Shown in pieces: positions 36,357 through 50,434 of a DNA stretch of 64,000 nucleotides. The stretch lies in contig CM065384.1 of assembly GCA_033060915.1 (NCBI GenBank), positions 32,664,501 through 32,728,500 on the forward strand. The letters run 5' to 3'. The stretch comes from Euryodendron excelsum. Lineage: Eukaryota > Streptophyta > Magnoliopsida > Ericales > Pentaphylacaceae. A program made the translations under genes and the position numbers. The first letter of the stretch is position 1; every line of letters starts with the position of its first letter. The notes under the pieces are model-generated. The model saw nothing but the letters and a program-made list of their open reading frames with translations, did no database searches and was not told where the DNA came from.

Positions 36357-37569
36357 TTAGAACATTACATCAGAAGAAGAAAAACAGTCAGACAAAAGAG
36401 ACTTCATCTCTTCTTCTTCCTCATCATCCATAGAAGTCTCATAATCTGCAGTAGCATCTGTACTTGCAAGGTTGCCACTGGATGAAGAATGAGATTCCAT
36501 CATCATCATCATCCCCATTAGCTTCCTCTTTTTGTAGCTAGCCTTGAAGAATGCCTGCCTAAGCCTCTTTGTTTTGTCCTCGAGTTCCAAATCAGGCACC
36601 TCTTCCATCAACTTCCTCTCTTGCTCCAATATCTCTATGGCCTCCCTCAACCTTCTCTCGGCCCACTCTCCTTCGTCCTTACCCAGTTCCTGCACAACAC
36701 CACTTGTATCTATATATGAAGGACTGTGTATATATCCCTGTATATATATCGACAGAGAGAGGGAGGGAGGGTACCTGAACATTCTTGATTAGGGTTTGGA
36801 GGCTCATCAACTTCTTATGAGGCCACCGACGAATACCCAGTTTCCTACACTTTTTCTTCAAGAGGGACATGCGAACGTTGAGTTCCTTGGCTGCTTGTGT
36901 TATTGGCATGCAGAAGTGTTGAGAGATTATCTTTCGTGACAACGTCTTTGAACTCTTACTCCTCTTCTCCTCTGATCTGCACCATTTCACTTTCTTCTTC
37001 TCTTCTACACATTCCTCGACAGTCTTCCAATCAATGTCACACAACTGTAATGGCTGATTTTGAGGCTCAAACCAAGTAGCAACTATTTCATGATTCCAAA
37101 CTCCAAACCCACTTCCATAACCAAACAAGAAATCTTCTGCACAATCGTTAGATCATCGTTATCACAATCAAGAAAACTCCCAAAAAACAAAAAAAAACCA
37201 AAAAAAAAAAAAAAAAAAGGGCAATAAGAACATATGAAAGTGATCACCTTGGATTGCACTTGGGCTGGGTATAAGATCCAGTAACGAATACAGAGGGTCA
37301 GTTGGGAGACTCCCCATCAAAGGCACATCATCGAAATCGAAAACCCTCTCTCGTGTAGAAAAATCATAGTGACAATCCAATGGAGAATGCCCACTTCAAC
37401 AATACATACAAGTATAAATCTATTGTGTTCACTATTTTTTTCTCAGGTGAAACTATACATAGAAGAGAAAGGCATAACAAAAAATTGTAGTATATTACCT
37501 AAAATGAAGTGGAACTTGTTTAGCCATAACTTCGTATCTTGACCATTCCTTAAGCGACTGACTTCCCAT
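36357..37569 (-). CDS. RWP-RK domain transcription factor, RKD type (4 exons)
   Basis: Plant-specific nuclear DNA-binding protein. RKD members act mainly in egg-cell, embryo and gametophyte identity. Exons on the minus strand are 37569-37499, 37393-37248, 37136-36775 and 36689-36357, with GT-AG introns, giving 303 residues. The RWP-RK domain spans about residues 137-190 and contains [19 protein letters not shown] and the signature RRWPHKK (175-181). A charged, leucine-containing region after it (about 194-250) fits the usual coiled coil. The C-terminus is acidic and Ser-rich (DDEEEEE). The N-terminal half carries the [11 protein letters not shown] segment common in RKDs. It is too short for a NIN-like protein and lacks a PB1 domain. 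Which RKD paralogue it is cannot be told. Confidence 0.9.
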
Positions 37570-39626
37570 GTTTGAGAGGGAGAGCTGCAGAGAGAGAGAG
37601 AGACTGGTTTTTTGTAGTATACTAATGAATACTTAGCCAATTTGCATGAGATGGAACAAACATAGAGAGATAGCTAGGAAGAGAGATATACATGGGAGAG
37701 AAGATGATAAGTCCATTTCTATGGGAAAGATGATAATATATCTGTGAATGTAATTATTAGTAATTACTAACATTGTCGATCGTGCGCCGTCTTATATATG
37801 AGTGATCCATATATGGACAAAACCGGCCAACTCATACATGCATGAATTATCATTGATTATAGTGTTTGTAAGCGCGTGTCAAGAGAATTATATATATACA
37901 TATATGTGTGTGCGTGTGTGGAACTCAATTTTTGTTTGAATTTTCTTATTTTCGTAATTAATGAGTTTGAATCTTGAAATTTTACAAACTCGAATAAAGC
38001 CCCATATATATTTTGGAAATCTCTTGACTAAATTGAATTTTTTTTTTTTTCCTGGTAGAATGTTGCCTTCCATTCCTTTTTCTGTGTCATTTGACAGGAT
38101 TTTAATGCCATTAGGATATTATTACTAAATAACAACCCAAAAACAAAACACAGCAGACTGTGTGCTAGAGAAAAGCAAATTATCATTAAAGACTTTAGAT
38201 CAGAAGAAATCAATTTTTAAATCATTTTTCTCTCATTATTTCTATTTTATTTTTAATTTAAGTAAATCTTTGTCTTGTGCTTGTTTAGCGAATGAGACAT
38301 CTTAGGTTTGTGTTTATAATTTTGCATCTGTGCCACTTGTATGTATTCGTTCTTGTGTCAAAAGTTACTCTCAAAAGGGTACTTCCATCATTACACAAAA
38401 GCAAAATGATTTTCTCTCACCCAAATCCCCCATGCCCAAGTTTAATCATTACTCTGGCTAATCCATATCCCTGTAGGTTTATTTATATTCTAGTGTTATG
38501 CATATAGAATCATATATATGTCTATGTATACATATATTTTGATTTAAATGTAAGAAATAGCCGATTGTCAATAGAAAGAGGAGGGGGGAAAGGAGGAAGA
38601 GGAAGAAGGCAATGCTTGATTAGCAGACTCAGAACTTTGCAGGTAATATTGCTTTACTTGACCTCACATTTGTTTGTGGAAGTATTAACATATACCAATC
38701 ATTTTCACAATTAGAGGAAATTGAATGAATCATAATATTCATCATTCACTAGTCATTCATTATTTAGAGGTAATTTTTTAGGGGGTTACAATATAAACAT
38801 GGTGATTGTCATAATTATCATTACCAAAATTTATTTCTCCCCTAGTTGCAAATGAAATGAGTGGTTATGAGCTTATTACTAGTTCTTAACAATTCAAGAG
38901 GGGAGGTTACAATACCAGTTTCAAGTGAATTAGGTCTCTTTGTGGGCCAAAAAAGATGGAATCATCAATAGGACGAAATCATGAAAGTTATAAGATTTTA
39001 ATTATTCATGCTTGGATTGTTCTGCTTTCGAAAACCAACAAAAGGCAACGCTATATAACCAAAAATAAAAAATAAAAAAGAGCCACAAAATCTGTACAAT
39101 TTCTGTATAAATTAATGCGGCTGAACGAGAACTTTTGCCTTCAAAATAAAATACCCAATACCCCTTAATTATAAAAACGTCAATCACACATTCATTTGGT
39201 ATAGGGTTTGACATTCTTTCCTTCTTTAGAACTATAATAAAGAGAGACAGCACAAAAGACCATTTCTCCCTCACTCCTTTTAAGTGTTGATCGCATTTTT
39301 GTGAAAAAGAAAGATAGTATATAAGAAAATTCATGCATCTTATACAGAGTAACTAATTTGGTTAACGACAAAGATTAAAATGTTAAAAAAAATTAATATT
39401 AATAAAAGATGACTTGATAAATAAATAAATAAATAATCCCGCTACAAGCAATAAAATGCTGATTTTGTTCACACACCTCATCATATAACTTCCGATGTTA
39501 ACCACAAGCCATTAATATTCAAATTTCGGATATAATAGATGTCTGGCTGGATAAAGTAGAACAAAAAAGACCTGATATGGTTTCTTCAGCATCCAATTCC
39601 ATCCCAAGTGGAGCAGAGATGACACC
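37570..39626. other. RKD upstream region and EMB514 3' spacer
   Basis: An AG-repeat near 37588-37601 lies in the RKD leader. The rest is AT-rich. No gene or clear element was recognised. Confidence 0.4.
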
Positions 39627-42482
39627 TTAGTTTCTTGACCTTACTCCTCTTCCACGACCACGACCATGGCCACGCCAACCTCTTCCACCACCACCACCAC
39701 CTTTTCCTCCATGGCCTCCACCACGACCTCCCAATGCCTTGTTTACATCAGATTTTATTTGCATGTTTTCTGGCAAGGGAAGTATGTGATCCACACACTT
39801 CCTGAAGCTGAAATCCTCAACTGATTCATCATTCCTTAAGATGAAGAAGCAGCGGTTTTTCCACTGGGGATGGAAACGGACTTGGAAGGCAAGGATCCCT
39901 TTCCCAATCTTTTTCTCTGGCTCCAGATGACCCTTCTTAAGCAAGTCCAGTAACGCCATGTGCTCATACTGCAGTGCAGAAGTGTGGAAACATTAGCTTA
40001 AATAGAACCATAAATGGAAAGTCGAGCAGCCTTACGCTTCGTTTGGAACCCAAATTTTTAGTCAGAAAAGTAAAGGAAAAGGAAAAGGTGAAAGAAAAAT
40101 GAATAAAAATACTCTTTATTTTTGTTCTCTTCTCCCTCACATTTTCTTTTCCCACCAAAAATTCATATTCCAAGCGGAGCCTTAAGCTCCAAATTGAGCA
40201 TGAAAACATGTAGTCAAGCCTCGTTAAGTCCATAAAGATAGAAGTCCAATTCGGAAAAGCATGCTATCTAATTGGGATGTGCATTCCACTATTACGATGA
40301 AAGTTATTTAGTCATAAAACCCAAAAACCGAAAATGTGATGAAATTATTGTGTATGGTACTCCATAGTATGCAGAGAAATTCTGTCAAACATTACAGAAG
40401 TTCAACAAACAAGCAAGCAAGCAATCAAGGATAGTTTCCTCCACTACACAAAAACACAAGTACAGTTGGATATACATGTATACACATTACACACAAACAC
40501 ACACACACACACACACACACACATTTAAGCAACACACAAAGCAACCTTAACACTGGATGCATCCAAGTTACCAAAGAGACCAACTTTTTATTTTAACCCT
40601 TCTGAGAAAGTGGAGAGAAAGCAAAAGGATTAGACCAAATATTTATCAATAAATATTTAAAATCCACAGAAGAAAAAACCTTAGGAGACTATGATGGAGA
40701 TAAACAACACTGGTGTGAGAAACAGATTCAAAAAAAAAAAAGCAGTTGGTAGATAATTACAGGTTTCTCCATTTTTTTTTATAAGTAACGACAGGTTGCG
40801 CACCACACAAGGGTTAGAAATGTCTTCACAATTAAAAGCGAAATGATCGACAATGGTACGTACATAGGCTAGATTGTCCTCATACAAGTCCCATAAATAC
40901 ATGCTGAAGCTAGCCGCTCTGCATGCAGGTTTGATAAAATGGAAACAGAGTACATATATGCAAATCACAGACTCGTGCTATTCATTTTATAGTTAATAAA
41001 TTATTGATGTAAAGGACACCACACATGGCATCAAAAAGAAATCTCAAATAGAGAGGGAAAAAGAGAAGAAGTAATACCAAAAAAAATAAGCATACAGATT
41101 CCATCAGAGTGTCATAGTTGCATATTTCCACGGAATCCCCCAAAAAATTGCCAGTCCAACAAAAGATTCATTTCCCACTTTCGTAGCCCATGAAGACCCA
41201 CCAAATGCTTGTCAAATACAGATAAGAAGCACAAGTAGCCTCCTTAAGAAGTTCTCCTATTCCCTAAATCCCAAAAATCAGCTTTCCGATAGGGTTATTC
41301 ATAAAATTCAGAGGCATAATATCCAACCCTCCTTGAGAAAACCTCATCTTGAACAATTAGGCAATCTCAACTCTTATCCTTATGTCTGTGCAAAAGATCC
41401 TTCTGCCATCTTTTCCGGCCTTGTGACATCCAAAACCTGAATAATGTCTGATTAAAGCTCATTGACCACAAGCTTGGATAAGAAGCCACAAAGCTGTCAA
41501 GGCTATACTATTAAAGGAGATTATAGGGAAAATTTTCATTTTCAATCATAGAATTTGTCAACTACAATTTACATCAAGAAAAAAATCAGCTTCAATCAAT
41601 TTTATCCCTGTGCATACTGCCTCAACAGAAACTGATTCCTGTACAACCAGCATTTTTCCAACATACAAGCAAATCCTCTATTTGAGGTTTTACTACTCTG
41701 TCATACCACCGTTTCACTATTACAGGCAGATAATCAATAGTCATATCAAATTAAGTCATAGAAAGCATGTTTGGACAAGTTATCAGAAAAAAGTTACAAA
41801 CCAAAACACATTGAAAACAAAGAAGCCATGTGAGATATGCAAACAATGAATACACCGTGCTGACACCAGAGTGCATGACCTACCACTAAATTACTTGAAG
41901 ATAATTGCTGTTTGACTCACGCTTCAATATTTTGGACAAAATTACATAATTTAATTCATATTTGAACTTAAGAAAATCATAATCGGATTGATAAAACCAC
42001 AATCAAAGGAAGTACATACAAGATCGAAAACACAAAATGGGTGTTTACATTCTTACATATACATATAATGTATCTATGTATGTTACCTTGTTGACATTCA
42101 TATTGGGGGGCCAGTAGTGAAGGAACTTGTAGAAGTAATCGAACATCTCCACAGACGACCCGAAACTCTTGGGGCCCACGCTGACCTGACCCGTCTCTCT
42201 CTCCCCATCGGCTCCTCCCAATTTCTCCAACCGCTCTTCCTCGGCCGACTTCTCGACCTTCTGCTTCTTCGTCCCATCGTTTTCCTCCTCGGACTCCGGC
42301 CCTTCCTCCCTTGCGCGCTTCGAGTTCGCCTCGCCGACGTTCGAGTCGGCCGCCTCGTTATTGTCAGAGGCTTCGGCAGCAGCGGCGGTTGAGGTTTCTA
42401 GGTCCATGTCTTGCGTAGAGGGGTTGTCTCTCTCCGTCTCCGAGAGGTTTTCGGCGATTTCGGTTGTTATAGCATCTGCCAT
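39627..42482 (-). CDS. EMB514/DOMINO1-like DUF3223 protein (2 exons)
   Basis: Small nuclear/nucleolar-type protein. The Arabidopsis relative I recall, EMB514/DOMINO1, is needed for embryo development and has been linked to nucleolar growth. Exons on the minus strand are 42482-42087 and 39968-39627, joined across a 2.1-kb GT-AG intron, giving 245 residues. An acidic N-terminal region (about 1-90) contains a basic KRAREE and a KKQK patch. The DUF3223 (DCL-type) domain begins at GPKSFGSSVEMFDYF and continues across the junction through YEHMALLDLLKKGH to the FSFRKCVDHILPLPENM block. The tail is Gly/Arg-rich with RGRGRG repeats, typical of RNA-binding nucleolar proteins. ATG 42512 in the same frame would add ten residues; 42482 (MADA) fits relatives better. 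Confidence 0.9.
40035..40179. mobile_element. 145-bp MITE in the EMB514 intron
   Basis: The left end reads CGCTTCGTTTGGAA, and the reverse complement of the right end reads CTCCGCTTGGAA. The element is flanked by perfect CCTTA on both sides (40030-40034 and 40180-40184). The interior is rich in AAAGGAAAAG on one side and CTTTT on the other. There is no coding capacity. Confidence 0.7.
40493..40523. repeat. CA microsatellite in the EMB514 intron
   Basis: An uninterrupted CA run of about 15 units lies within the 2.1-kb intron. Confidence 0.9.
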
Positions 42483-45400
42483 GACTGCGATCTTAGCGAA
42501 GAGTGAGGGCACAACAAAAACCCTATCTCCTAGTCTTGGACTTTAAACCCCTCCTCCAGGTAACGAATTTTATGGCCCGGATCCGGATGGTTTATGGGTT
42601 TTTGGACTAACGATTTTTATTTTGGGCAAATTACAGTAACAAATCCGAGATTTCTTACAAGTATACACACTACCGTAGGTTTTAGAAATTAATGAAAAAC
42701 CTCTCCATCAATAATCCTTTCTATATGTCTTCTCCCCTGGGCACAAAATTTATTAATAAAATAGTCACTACACAAATTGCAAATTATAAAATATTATTTA
42801 AGCTGATTACATTGTGCCACATCATTACTCTAGTAAAATAATTGTGAACCGTATTAGAAAAGATCATACCTTTCCTTCATCAAATCATGTCTTGCCACAT
42901 TATTAATACTAGAAGGATGCTCTGTTGTGCAAGTATAGAGAAAAAATAAAGAATGTGCAAGTATAGAGAAAAAATAAAGAATGAACAGTGAGTAGTTACA
43001 AAATTTATATTAGTATTTTATTATTTTATCTTTATAAATCAGATGAGATGTATATAATATTAGTAATTTGTGAAATTTTTAAAATAATTTTAAAAAATTA
43101 CAAGTGTTACAAATTTCTACCAAAACTTTAATGTTAACTTTTTATAGTAATATAGATATTTATGAAACTCACCGTACTAAAGCAAGCCATAGCCTACTAT
43201 CTTCGCTAAACAATATTATAACATCATCTCTGTCTCATGCGAACCTTAGCATACTAAAGTAGGCCATATTAGTTTACCATCTTCATTAAACATACGGTGA
43301 TTGGTTTGAGTGAATAAAGACCCGTTATCAAAAACGAATATAGTTAGGTTGATCAAAATTCATGTGTTATTCATCCAAAACTGACGGGTGAAACCACAAA
43401 ATTGGATTGGTTCGGGTTGGTCTATTTAGGCATTTTTTTGGAACAATCCTAATTTTAGGTTAAGTGTGAGAAAGTTGGGCAATGGATGTTGTGATTGAGA
43501 TAGGTGATGGTTGACTGTTATTAAGAGATGTAGGTAGTTGAGATGCGATGGTCATTGTATAGTACACATATTCAATGGTATAGTAGACTATTTTTACTTA
43601 GACTTAAACTTTATAACGAAAGACACGTCAAATACACAAACGGAAAAATCATAATTGAGGTAGTAACTAAAATCATAGGTACCACCTTTCTAGTAGATTT
43701 TTTTTTCTTTCTAATTCTATGTACTTTTATCTCTCTGGGTCGTTTCTTGGTTTGTGTATTTGTATAATATTAGTAGCTGCAAATCAAATATTTGATCAAG
43801 TTATCAAATAACTCTAGTCTAAGGGAAAAAATGACAATGATACTATGTTAGTAAATTAATATATGAATGTACATTTGAAGAAAGAAAAATGTGGACTTGA
43901 CAGTGGCAATGATATTATGTGAGACGTATGAAGAGAGAATTTGGTCAAAGAAATGAGGTTAATATGGGTAATAAATGTTGCGGGCAAAATAGTCATTCTA
44001 TTATTTCTGTTAATTTTAGTCAAGTTATAACTTCGACATGAAACTATTATTTCAGAAATGTGAGGTGCGGTTAGTATCATTTGTCTTTTTTTTTCTGTTT
44101 CTAATTTTTTTTTAGAATATTCCCCAAAAAAAATCAAACCAACATTAATATATAGTATTTGTCAATTTAGATTTAATTTTGTCATTTCATATACCATGTT
44201 ATAGATAAATGGACAAGCAAAAGTTCAAGCCTAAACGTCTACATTAACTAGAGACTTTAAAATTCTGGAAACTCTGATGATTTGAAATACAAAAACCGTT
44301 TCTCTGTGCCTTTTTTTTTTTTTGAAGAGAGACATACATCCGTGACAAAAAAAAAAGGAAAAAAACTTCCTTTCTTCCTCTGCCAGCCTTTGAAGATCAG
44401 CAAGAAAGAAAACAAGAGGAGGGCCAACACTAACTAAATCTCCTTCGAGGCCATCCAGTGAGCTACCGAGTTACCTTGCCGCTTACTGGGTTGCCTTTTT
44501 ATCTGAATTGCTTGAGTATGGTCTTCAAAAATTCTCACAAACTTTGCCACTAATTAAAAGTACCTAACATGCTCTTAAGGAAGTTAAGATCACCAAATGT
44601 GCTGCCTACCCACCCAGCAGGGCCCGCTCAACATTATTGGGCCTAAGGCAAAAAATTTTGACGAGACCTTTTGATATATTAAATATTATTGTAAAATTTA
44701 TATTTAAAATTATATTATTTTGAATGAGACTTTTTAAAATAATAAAATTTAAATAATACTAGAAGTCTTGAAGTATAAAATAACTAGAAGGGTGACACTC
44801 ACTATATGTATGTGCTACACTACACCTAATTGATTTTATACTTTATTTTTTTAAAGATGAGGGGCCTTTTACAGAAGAAAATATTTAAAAACTATTTTGA
44901 ACTATAACTATAATAAACTATTTTAAAAAATTAAGGTCCTAAAAAATTGGAGCCTTAAATCACCTAAGGATAAGCCGGTTATAGTGGTGGGAGGAGACGG
45001 AAGGAAGATTTGTTTTAAAAATAAATACAAAAAAAAAAAAAGTCAAACACTTTTTTGTAAGTGAAAACTATTTTTACAATACGTTTAGCTAATTCAATGC
45101 CCAATGGGTACCTATATCCAATCTATTTAAACCTACTGATAATTAGGCTTGCATGATGCAACACAATTAAGCCCATTTATAAACTTTGATGAGTTTAAAT
45201 GGGTTTTAAATTGGTAAAATTAAACAAATTCATAAACATGAGTTAAATTTTTCAGGCCTAGTTATTAAGAGTACTACCCACCCATTTACTAACTTTTGAA
45301 GACCTTACATTAACAGTAAATAAAAGGAATTTAAAATTTTTTTTCTCTTTTTTTAACACTGTGTTTGGATCCCTAACTCTCTACCAGTTTGCAAATTTAA

Positions 45401-47100
45401 AAAGATGAATAAACTTACAAGTTAACTAGTGTAGTTGTTTTGTGTCTTTTTTTATGGGGCATTTTTTTTATGAATTGAAACTTTTTTTCATTATTTTTTA
45501 AAGGGTCTTTTTTTCTTATTTAGATTGGGACTTTTTTTTGTTTTTTCTTTTCTTATGGGCCTTTTTTTCCTCATTTAGGCTGAGGTTTTTTTTTTTTCTC
45601 TTGTAGGTCTTTTTTTTATATTTTATTTAGACCAAGGCTTTTTTTTTTTAAAAGAATTAACATGTCAAAATTATATAGGATATTTTTTAAAATTTGAGGC
45701 CTTGACAAACCGGGGCCTAAAGGGAGCGCTTCGCTCGCTTTAGGCTAAAGTCGGCCTACCACCCAGACTCACCTCATCAATAATGTCATGAATTTATATT
45801 ATTATATATTTCATATATATATATATATATACCTATAATGCATATAAAAGGACACCTTCCTATTATGCATTTTAGTCACTGTAAAAGTTTAGTGCTAAAG
45901 TGATCTTTCTTTTTGCCTCATTACCCTTTAACTATAGTTATGTTTCTTCATGGGAGTTGGCTGACCCATGCGATTCTGCCTATTCCAATCAAAATCGGCC
46001 ACGTGTACAAGAAGGGTGAGTCGGCTCATGAACTCGTGGCGTGAGTAAGGGGCCGTTACTACTAAACTAACCCGTTTCAAAGCATAGATAAGAATGGTCA
46101 AAGTCAAAGCAAAGCAAAGCAAATGCAATGTCTAACTCACAATTGAGAAATGTAATCCAAATGGGTTGTTTGTTTGTTGGGCACGGCGGTGACTGGTGGT
46201 GATGGCGGTGGGGCTTCGAGGAAGGAGTCCAAACGGGCGGTCAGTCCAATGACTCGGCATTCACGTCGAGCATTTTCTACTCAACCAACTTAGGGTCCAC
46301 CTCAGACTTTATCCGACCATAGAGGCCTGTTTCTACCGGCCCGTGGCAATGACAATGATTAATGGTGGTAGGTAATTTTGGTGGGTGGGATGCATAATGA
46401 TTTTACTTGGAATGTAATTTTTTTTTTTGGGATACATTATTGAAATGTTAGTTTTGCATAGTTAAAATTCCATTTCAGCAATAAAACATTTTATTTACAA
46501 AATAATAGTTACAAAAAATTAAGAACGATGTATATTATAAATAGTACAAGTCCATTTTGATGTGCTTCTCATCTCAAACATATTTATTACTTCGCAAAAT
46601 AAGATTTCTATGAGAATCTATTACAATTTTTTAGTTTGTCCGCAAAACGGCACAATACTTATATTCAAATTATAAAATATTATATATTTAGTTGTTTTTA
46701 TAATTTTTATTTATATGGGTAACAAAAATGTAACAAATATTCTTTTGCTTAAAGTACTGAGCAACTAATTGCATTGGTTTCTACTCCTAATGAGATGGTA
46801 ATATCCATAATGCCGAATTTGGGTTCAAAAATTAGCTGGCATTCAGGAAAATAGAGTGATAATTTGGAAAATAATTAATTAAAATTTTAAATTTTAAAAC
46901 ACAAATCTTCACTCTATAATTGTATAGAATAATGTTTTTCAATGACTATATTTGTTTTACGGAAAGTTTTTATTTATTTACTTCAGTTACAGCCGTTGCC
47001 GTTAAGGCAGAGCAAACGGATTTCTGATGTAAACCGGACGTTACCGAGCCTATAGAGCAGGTTCGTCTACACCGAACCTCCGACACAGACGCCAATATAC
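42483..47100. other. Divergent spacer between EMB514 and RINGv genes
   Basis: The first ~100 bases hold the EMB514 leader and promoter. 42943-42980 contains two tandem copies of a 24-bp unit (AATGTGCAAGTATAGAGAAA...). 44620-45765 has repeat-like composition. A TA microsatellite lies at about 45813-45832. No gene is supported. Confidence 0.4.
44620..45765. mobile_element. Candidate transposon remnant, possibly Helitron-like
   Basis: The block opens with GGGCCCGCTCAACATTATTGG and closes with GGGGCCTAAAGGGAGCG. Near the end the perfect hairpin GAGCGCTTCGCTC is followed eight bases later by CTAA, as at Helitron 3' ends. The flanking A and T expected for a Helitron insertion are not convincing. 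The interior is T-rich with no coding frame. Confidence 0.25.
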
Positions 47101-48029
47101 ATATATATCTTGATATCTATCTATCTGTGTATATTAAATACCTACATACAAAACGCCCAGCTCTGACATCAATTTCGAAGAAGAAGAGGTCGCGACTTTA
47201 TCAAGACTCATTCAACAGCCTCACAGACGCGATCGATAAGGAGCACTTTCAGGTATACTTTCGATTTGGTTTTCCTAATTCTCATGCTTTGAATCTGTTC
47301 TCACTATCAGTTTTGGCTTGTATTTTCGATCGTGATCGTGAGTTTAGGGTAAGTTTGAACATATGTTCCACATTTGTGTTTTGTTTAATTCTTTTTCTGC
47401 ACTGTTAAGTTTGTTGCTTTTTGAGATTTGGATTATATTTTGGGGCTTTTTCTCGGAAAATCCGTCATTCTTGTGCTGTTTGGTTGTTGAGAAACCAGAA
47501 GAAACGGAAGGAAAAGGAAAACTGAAAGCTTTTTATGTTCTGTTGGAAGCGACATTTTCTCGGGAGCATCAAGGGTGTCGTTTCCCTCTTGAAAGGCTGA
47601 GGGGAAACTTAAAACCGTTGAGGAGCAATTCAACTCCAGATTCATGTTTCGTTGCTCAGTAAAGGAGGAGGAGAAATGCAATTAACATTTTTTATTATCT
47701 TTGATATACTAAAGTTCTGATCATCAAAATTCTTTTAAGTTTTTTGGATCTAAAAAAACAATTGCCTTTACTTAACTGAGCGTACTGCCACCATGTGCCT
47801 TCCTTGAGATCAAAGAACGGGATACAAGTTCAAAATCTATGTTATTTTGGTTTTCTTTAATTATGTGCTTTATAAATAATAAAACATATCTTATGCTTTT
47901 TAGAGTTCCCTCCTTTTTGATATAATCTTAGATGTGGTTCATGGTGGTGACTATCCAAATTGTTTGGTTTTAAATGGGCAATGAATGATATTTGTGGTGA
48001 ATCAGGAATTTTTTTTTTCTTTTGTTGAG
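47100..48029 (+). other. RINGv 5'UTR exon and leader intron
   Basis: A probable untranslated exon ends at 47252 (CACTTTCAG, then GTATAC). An intron runs to 48029 (TTTGTTGAG). Frames inside this region overlap the predicted donor and match no known domain. The exact transcription start is unknown. Confidence 0.45.
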
Positions 48030-48036
48030 AATAGTG

Positions 48037-50390
48037 ATGGGGGACCACCTGGTTTTGTGCGTTGACCGCCTCATTACACCTGAATCATTGCAATCACTGC
48101 AAGGGGCCGAGGTCCCAGGATCATCTGTAGAGGGTTCATGCTCTCACACGACTGATCCGTCTACCTCCACAATTGATATCAAGGATGTGGAGGAACATGG
48201 TGGAGCTGATGAAGAAGAACCACTTATTCAAATGGTCGAGTGCCGCATTTGCCAGGAGGAGGATAGCATCCAAAATCTGGAGACCCCTTGTGCTTGTAGT
48301 GGCAGCCTGAAGGTATCTTCACCTGAAGTTTTTTTATGCCAATTTTATGGTACTTCTCTTACTGTGTTATGTATGTACGTGATGTAAATATATTACTCGA
48401 GTCTCACCAGTTTTTTGTTAGCTTTGACTGTCTTTCTAATCGTGAATTCTTTTCTGTGGGCATTAGTACTGTCAACTCTTACACGGCAAAAATGAGGATT
48501 TCTTCCTTCTTCTTTCTTTTGAAGTCGTGAAGTGTTAGGATGCATATTCAAATGCGTGAACTTACGACCATTTGCTTTTGGTATATCTTTGATTTGCTCC
48601 TAGTAAATTGCCATGGTTGAGGCAAGAGATGCCTGTGCACACCATGGTAACATTTTTTATCCCTTGCTTTTAAAGACTTCATTTTTTTTTTATATTTATG
48701 TAGTGAAGAAAATACTCAAATGTGTTGCACTAGTCTATGTTCTCAGTGATATCATTATGCTTGTAACCTTGGGATGGGAGGGAAAAACATGGAATTAGTT
48801 TCATGGCTACTTTATTGGTACCAGTATGAACACAATTGAGAATATTATTACGAAACAATACGTTTGATGCATGCCTTGTCCTTGTTTTATAAATCGCCGG
48901 ACCTTTTTAAGCTGTTTCATCCACAATCTCTGTAATCAAGCTTATAGTTTTTTTATATATTTAATTTGCTAGCATATACATGTGTGTATATCTTGTTTTT
49001 GGTACACGTGTGTTTGCACATGTTTGTGTGTGTAGGTGTGAATTAGTTATAGTTAAAGTATTTCACTCAAGAATTCTCTGTCATGTCACCTTGTGCATCA
49101 ATGTTGCCTTTTTCCCTTTTGAGTTTCTCTACTACTAGGCTTTCTTTCTTTTTTTTTTTTCCTTTTTTTTTTCTGAGGTTGTGTTAGGTTAAGTAATTTG
49201 GATGGAATACATTTTAATTAGTTTTTGATAATTGGTTTAAACCGTGTCTTTTGATTTGTGGGCACAACAGAAGTGTCATGTATCTAGATGGACACAAGGT
49301 GTCGGATATGACAGCAAATTGAAGATCAGGCACAATGACATGGCTGTTCATGCTTGTTTTTGTGAATTTACTGTAGAGATGTTCTTAATGTACATTTAAG
49401 AACATTACGTGCTGAAACCATGATTTACTTAACGAGAACACAGGATACCTCTGTACTTCTGCAAATTTTTTAAATAAAGCCGGGAAGTTTTCCAAGAATC
49501 CCAGTAGGCCTGGGATGCGGGGTTATGTTAACAGTTGTTTTTTATGATAAAGCTGAGTTTTTCAAAATGGGGTGCCCTTGATATAACAGATAAATGCTAT
49601 GTTATGTTTGCATTATGCTCCTTATTCTGTTATACATAATAGCTATATAAGCTTCCTTATGTGCAAATGAGCTTTTTAAGTCAAATCTTATTCTCCATGG
49701 ACACAATGGTCTATCCTTTTGTTCTAGGGTTAATTATCCACTTGTGGTATTACGTGTATACGAGTCACGACCAGCCTACCTTAGCATAAGAATAGTGTTC
49801 TTACACCCCTTAATGGCATTCTGTGTTGTTCATATTATGCCAAGCGCAAAGTTGTCTTGGACGCCTATATCCCGCTTTTCTTGGATGCCAAATATCAACA
49901 TTAATGGATATGGCCATTTGGGTCGATGTGTTCGCATTTTCTCCTTCAGAGTTTCGATTTCAGTGGAATAGCTCCAAATCTCCATTCAACTTAATTTTTG
50001 GCATGCCTGATAAACAAGGGTGGGGTATTCGATCAAATGGTTGGCTTGACATAAGATGACCCCCCTCCCATTAACACTGAGTGAACCTACAAAATTTGGT
50101 GAGGTGCAATTTGACACTACCTCTATGTATTTATTATTTACTGGGAATTCTTTCACGATCATCTTTAGATTGTGTGAACTTATTTTCTTAGTTTCCTCAC
50201 TTTTGCAAACATTTCTGATTTTTTTGTGAGCTTATTTATAATAGATTGACGGTTGAAAACTTTGTTTTATCCAGTTTGCTCATAGAAAGTGTGTGCAGCG
50301 ATGGTGCAACGAGAAAGGAGATATAACTTGTGAGATCTGTCACCAGGTATTGCTACTACTGCTTCATTTGCGGCCTTTCTTGTTACCTTC

Positions 50391-50434
<44 letters not shown>

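Noticed and set aside
47127..47662. Two frames (93 and 99 codons) ahead of the RINGv gene
   Set aside because: They run across a probable leader splice donor at 47252 and show no family features; treated as 5'UTR and intron.
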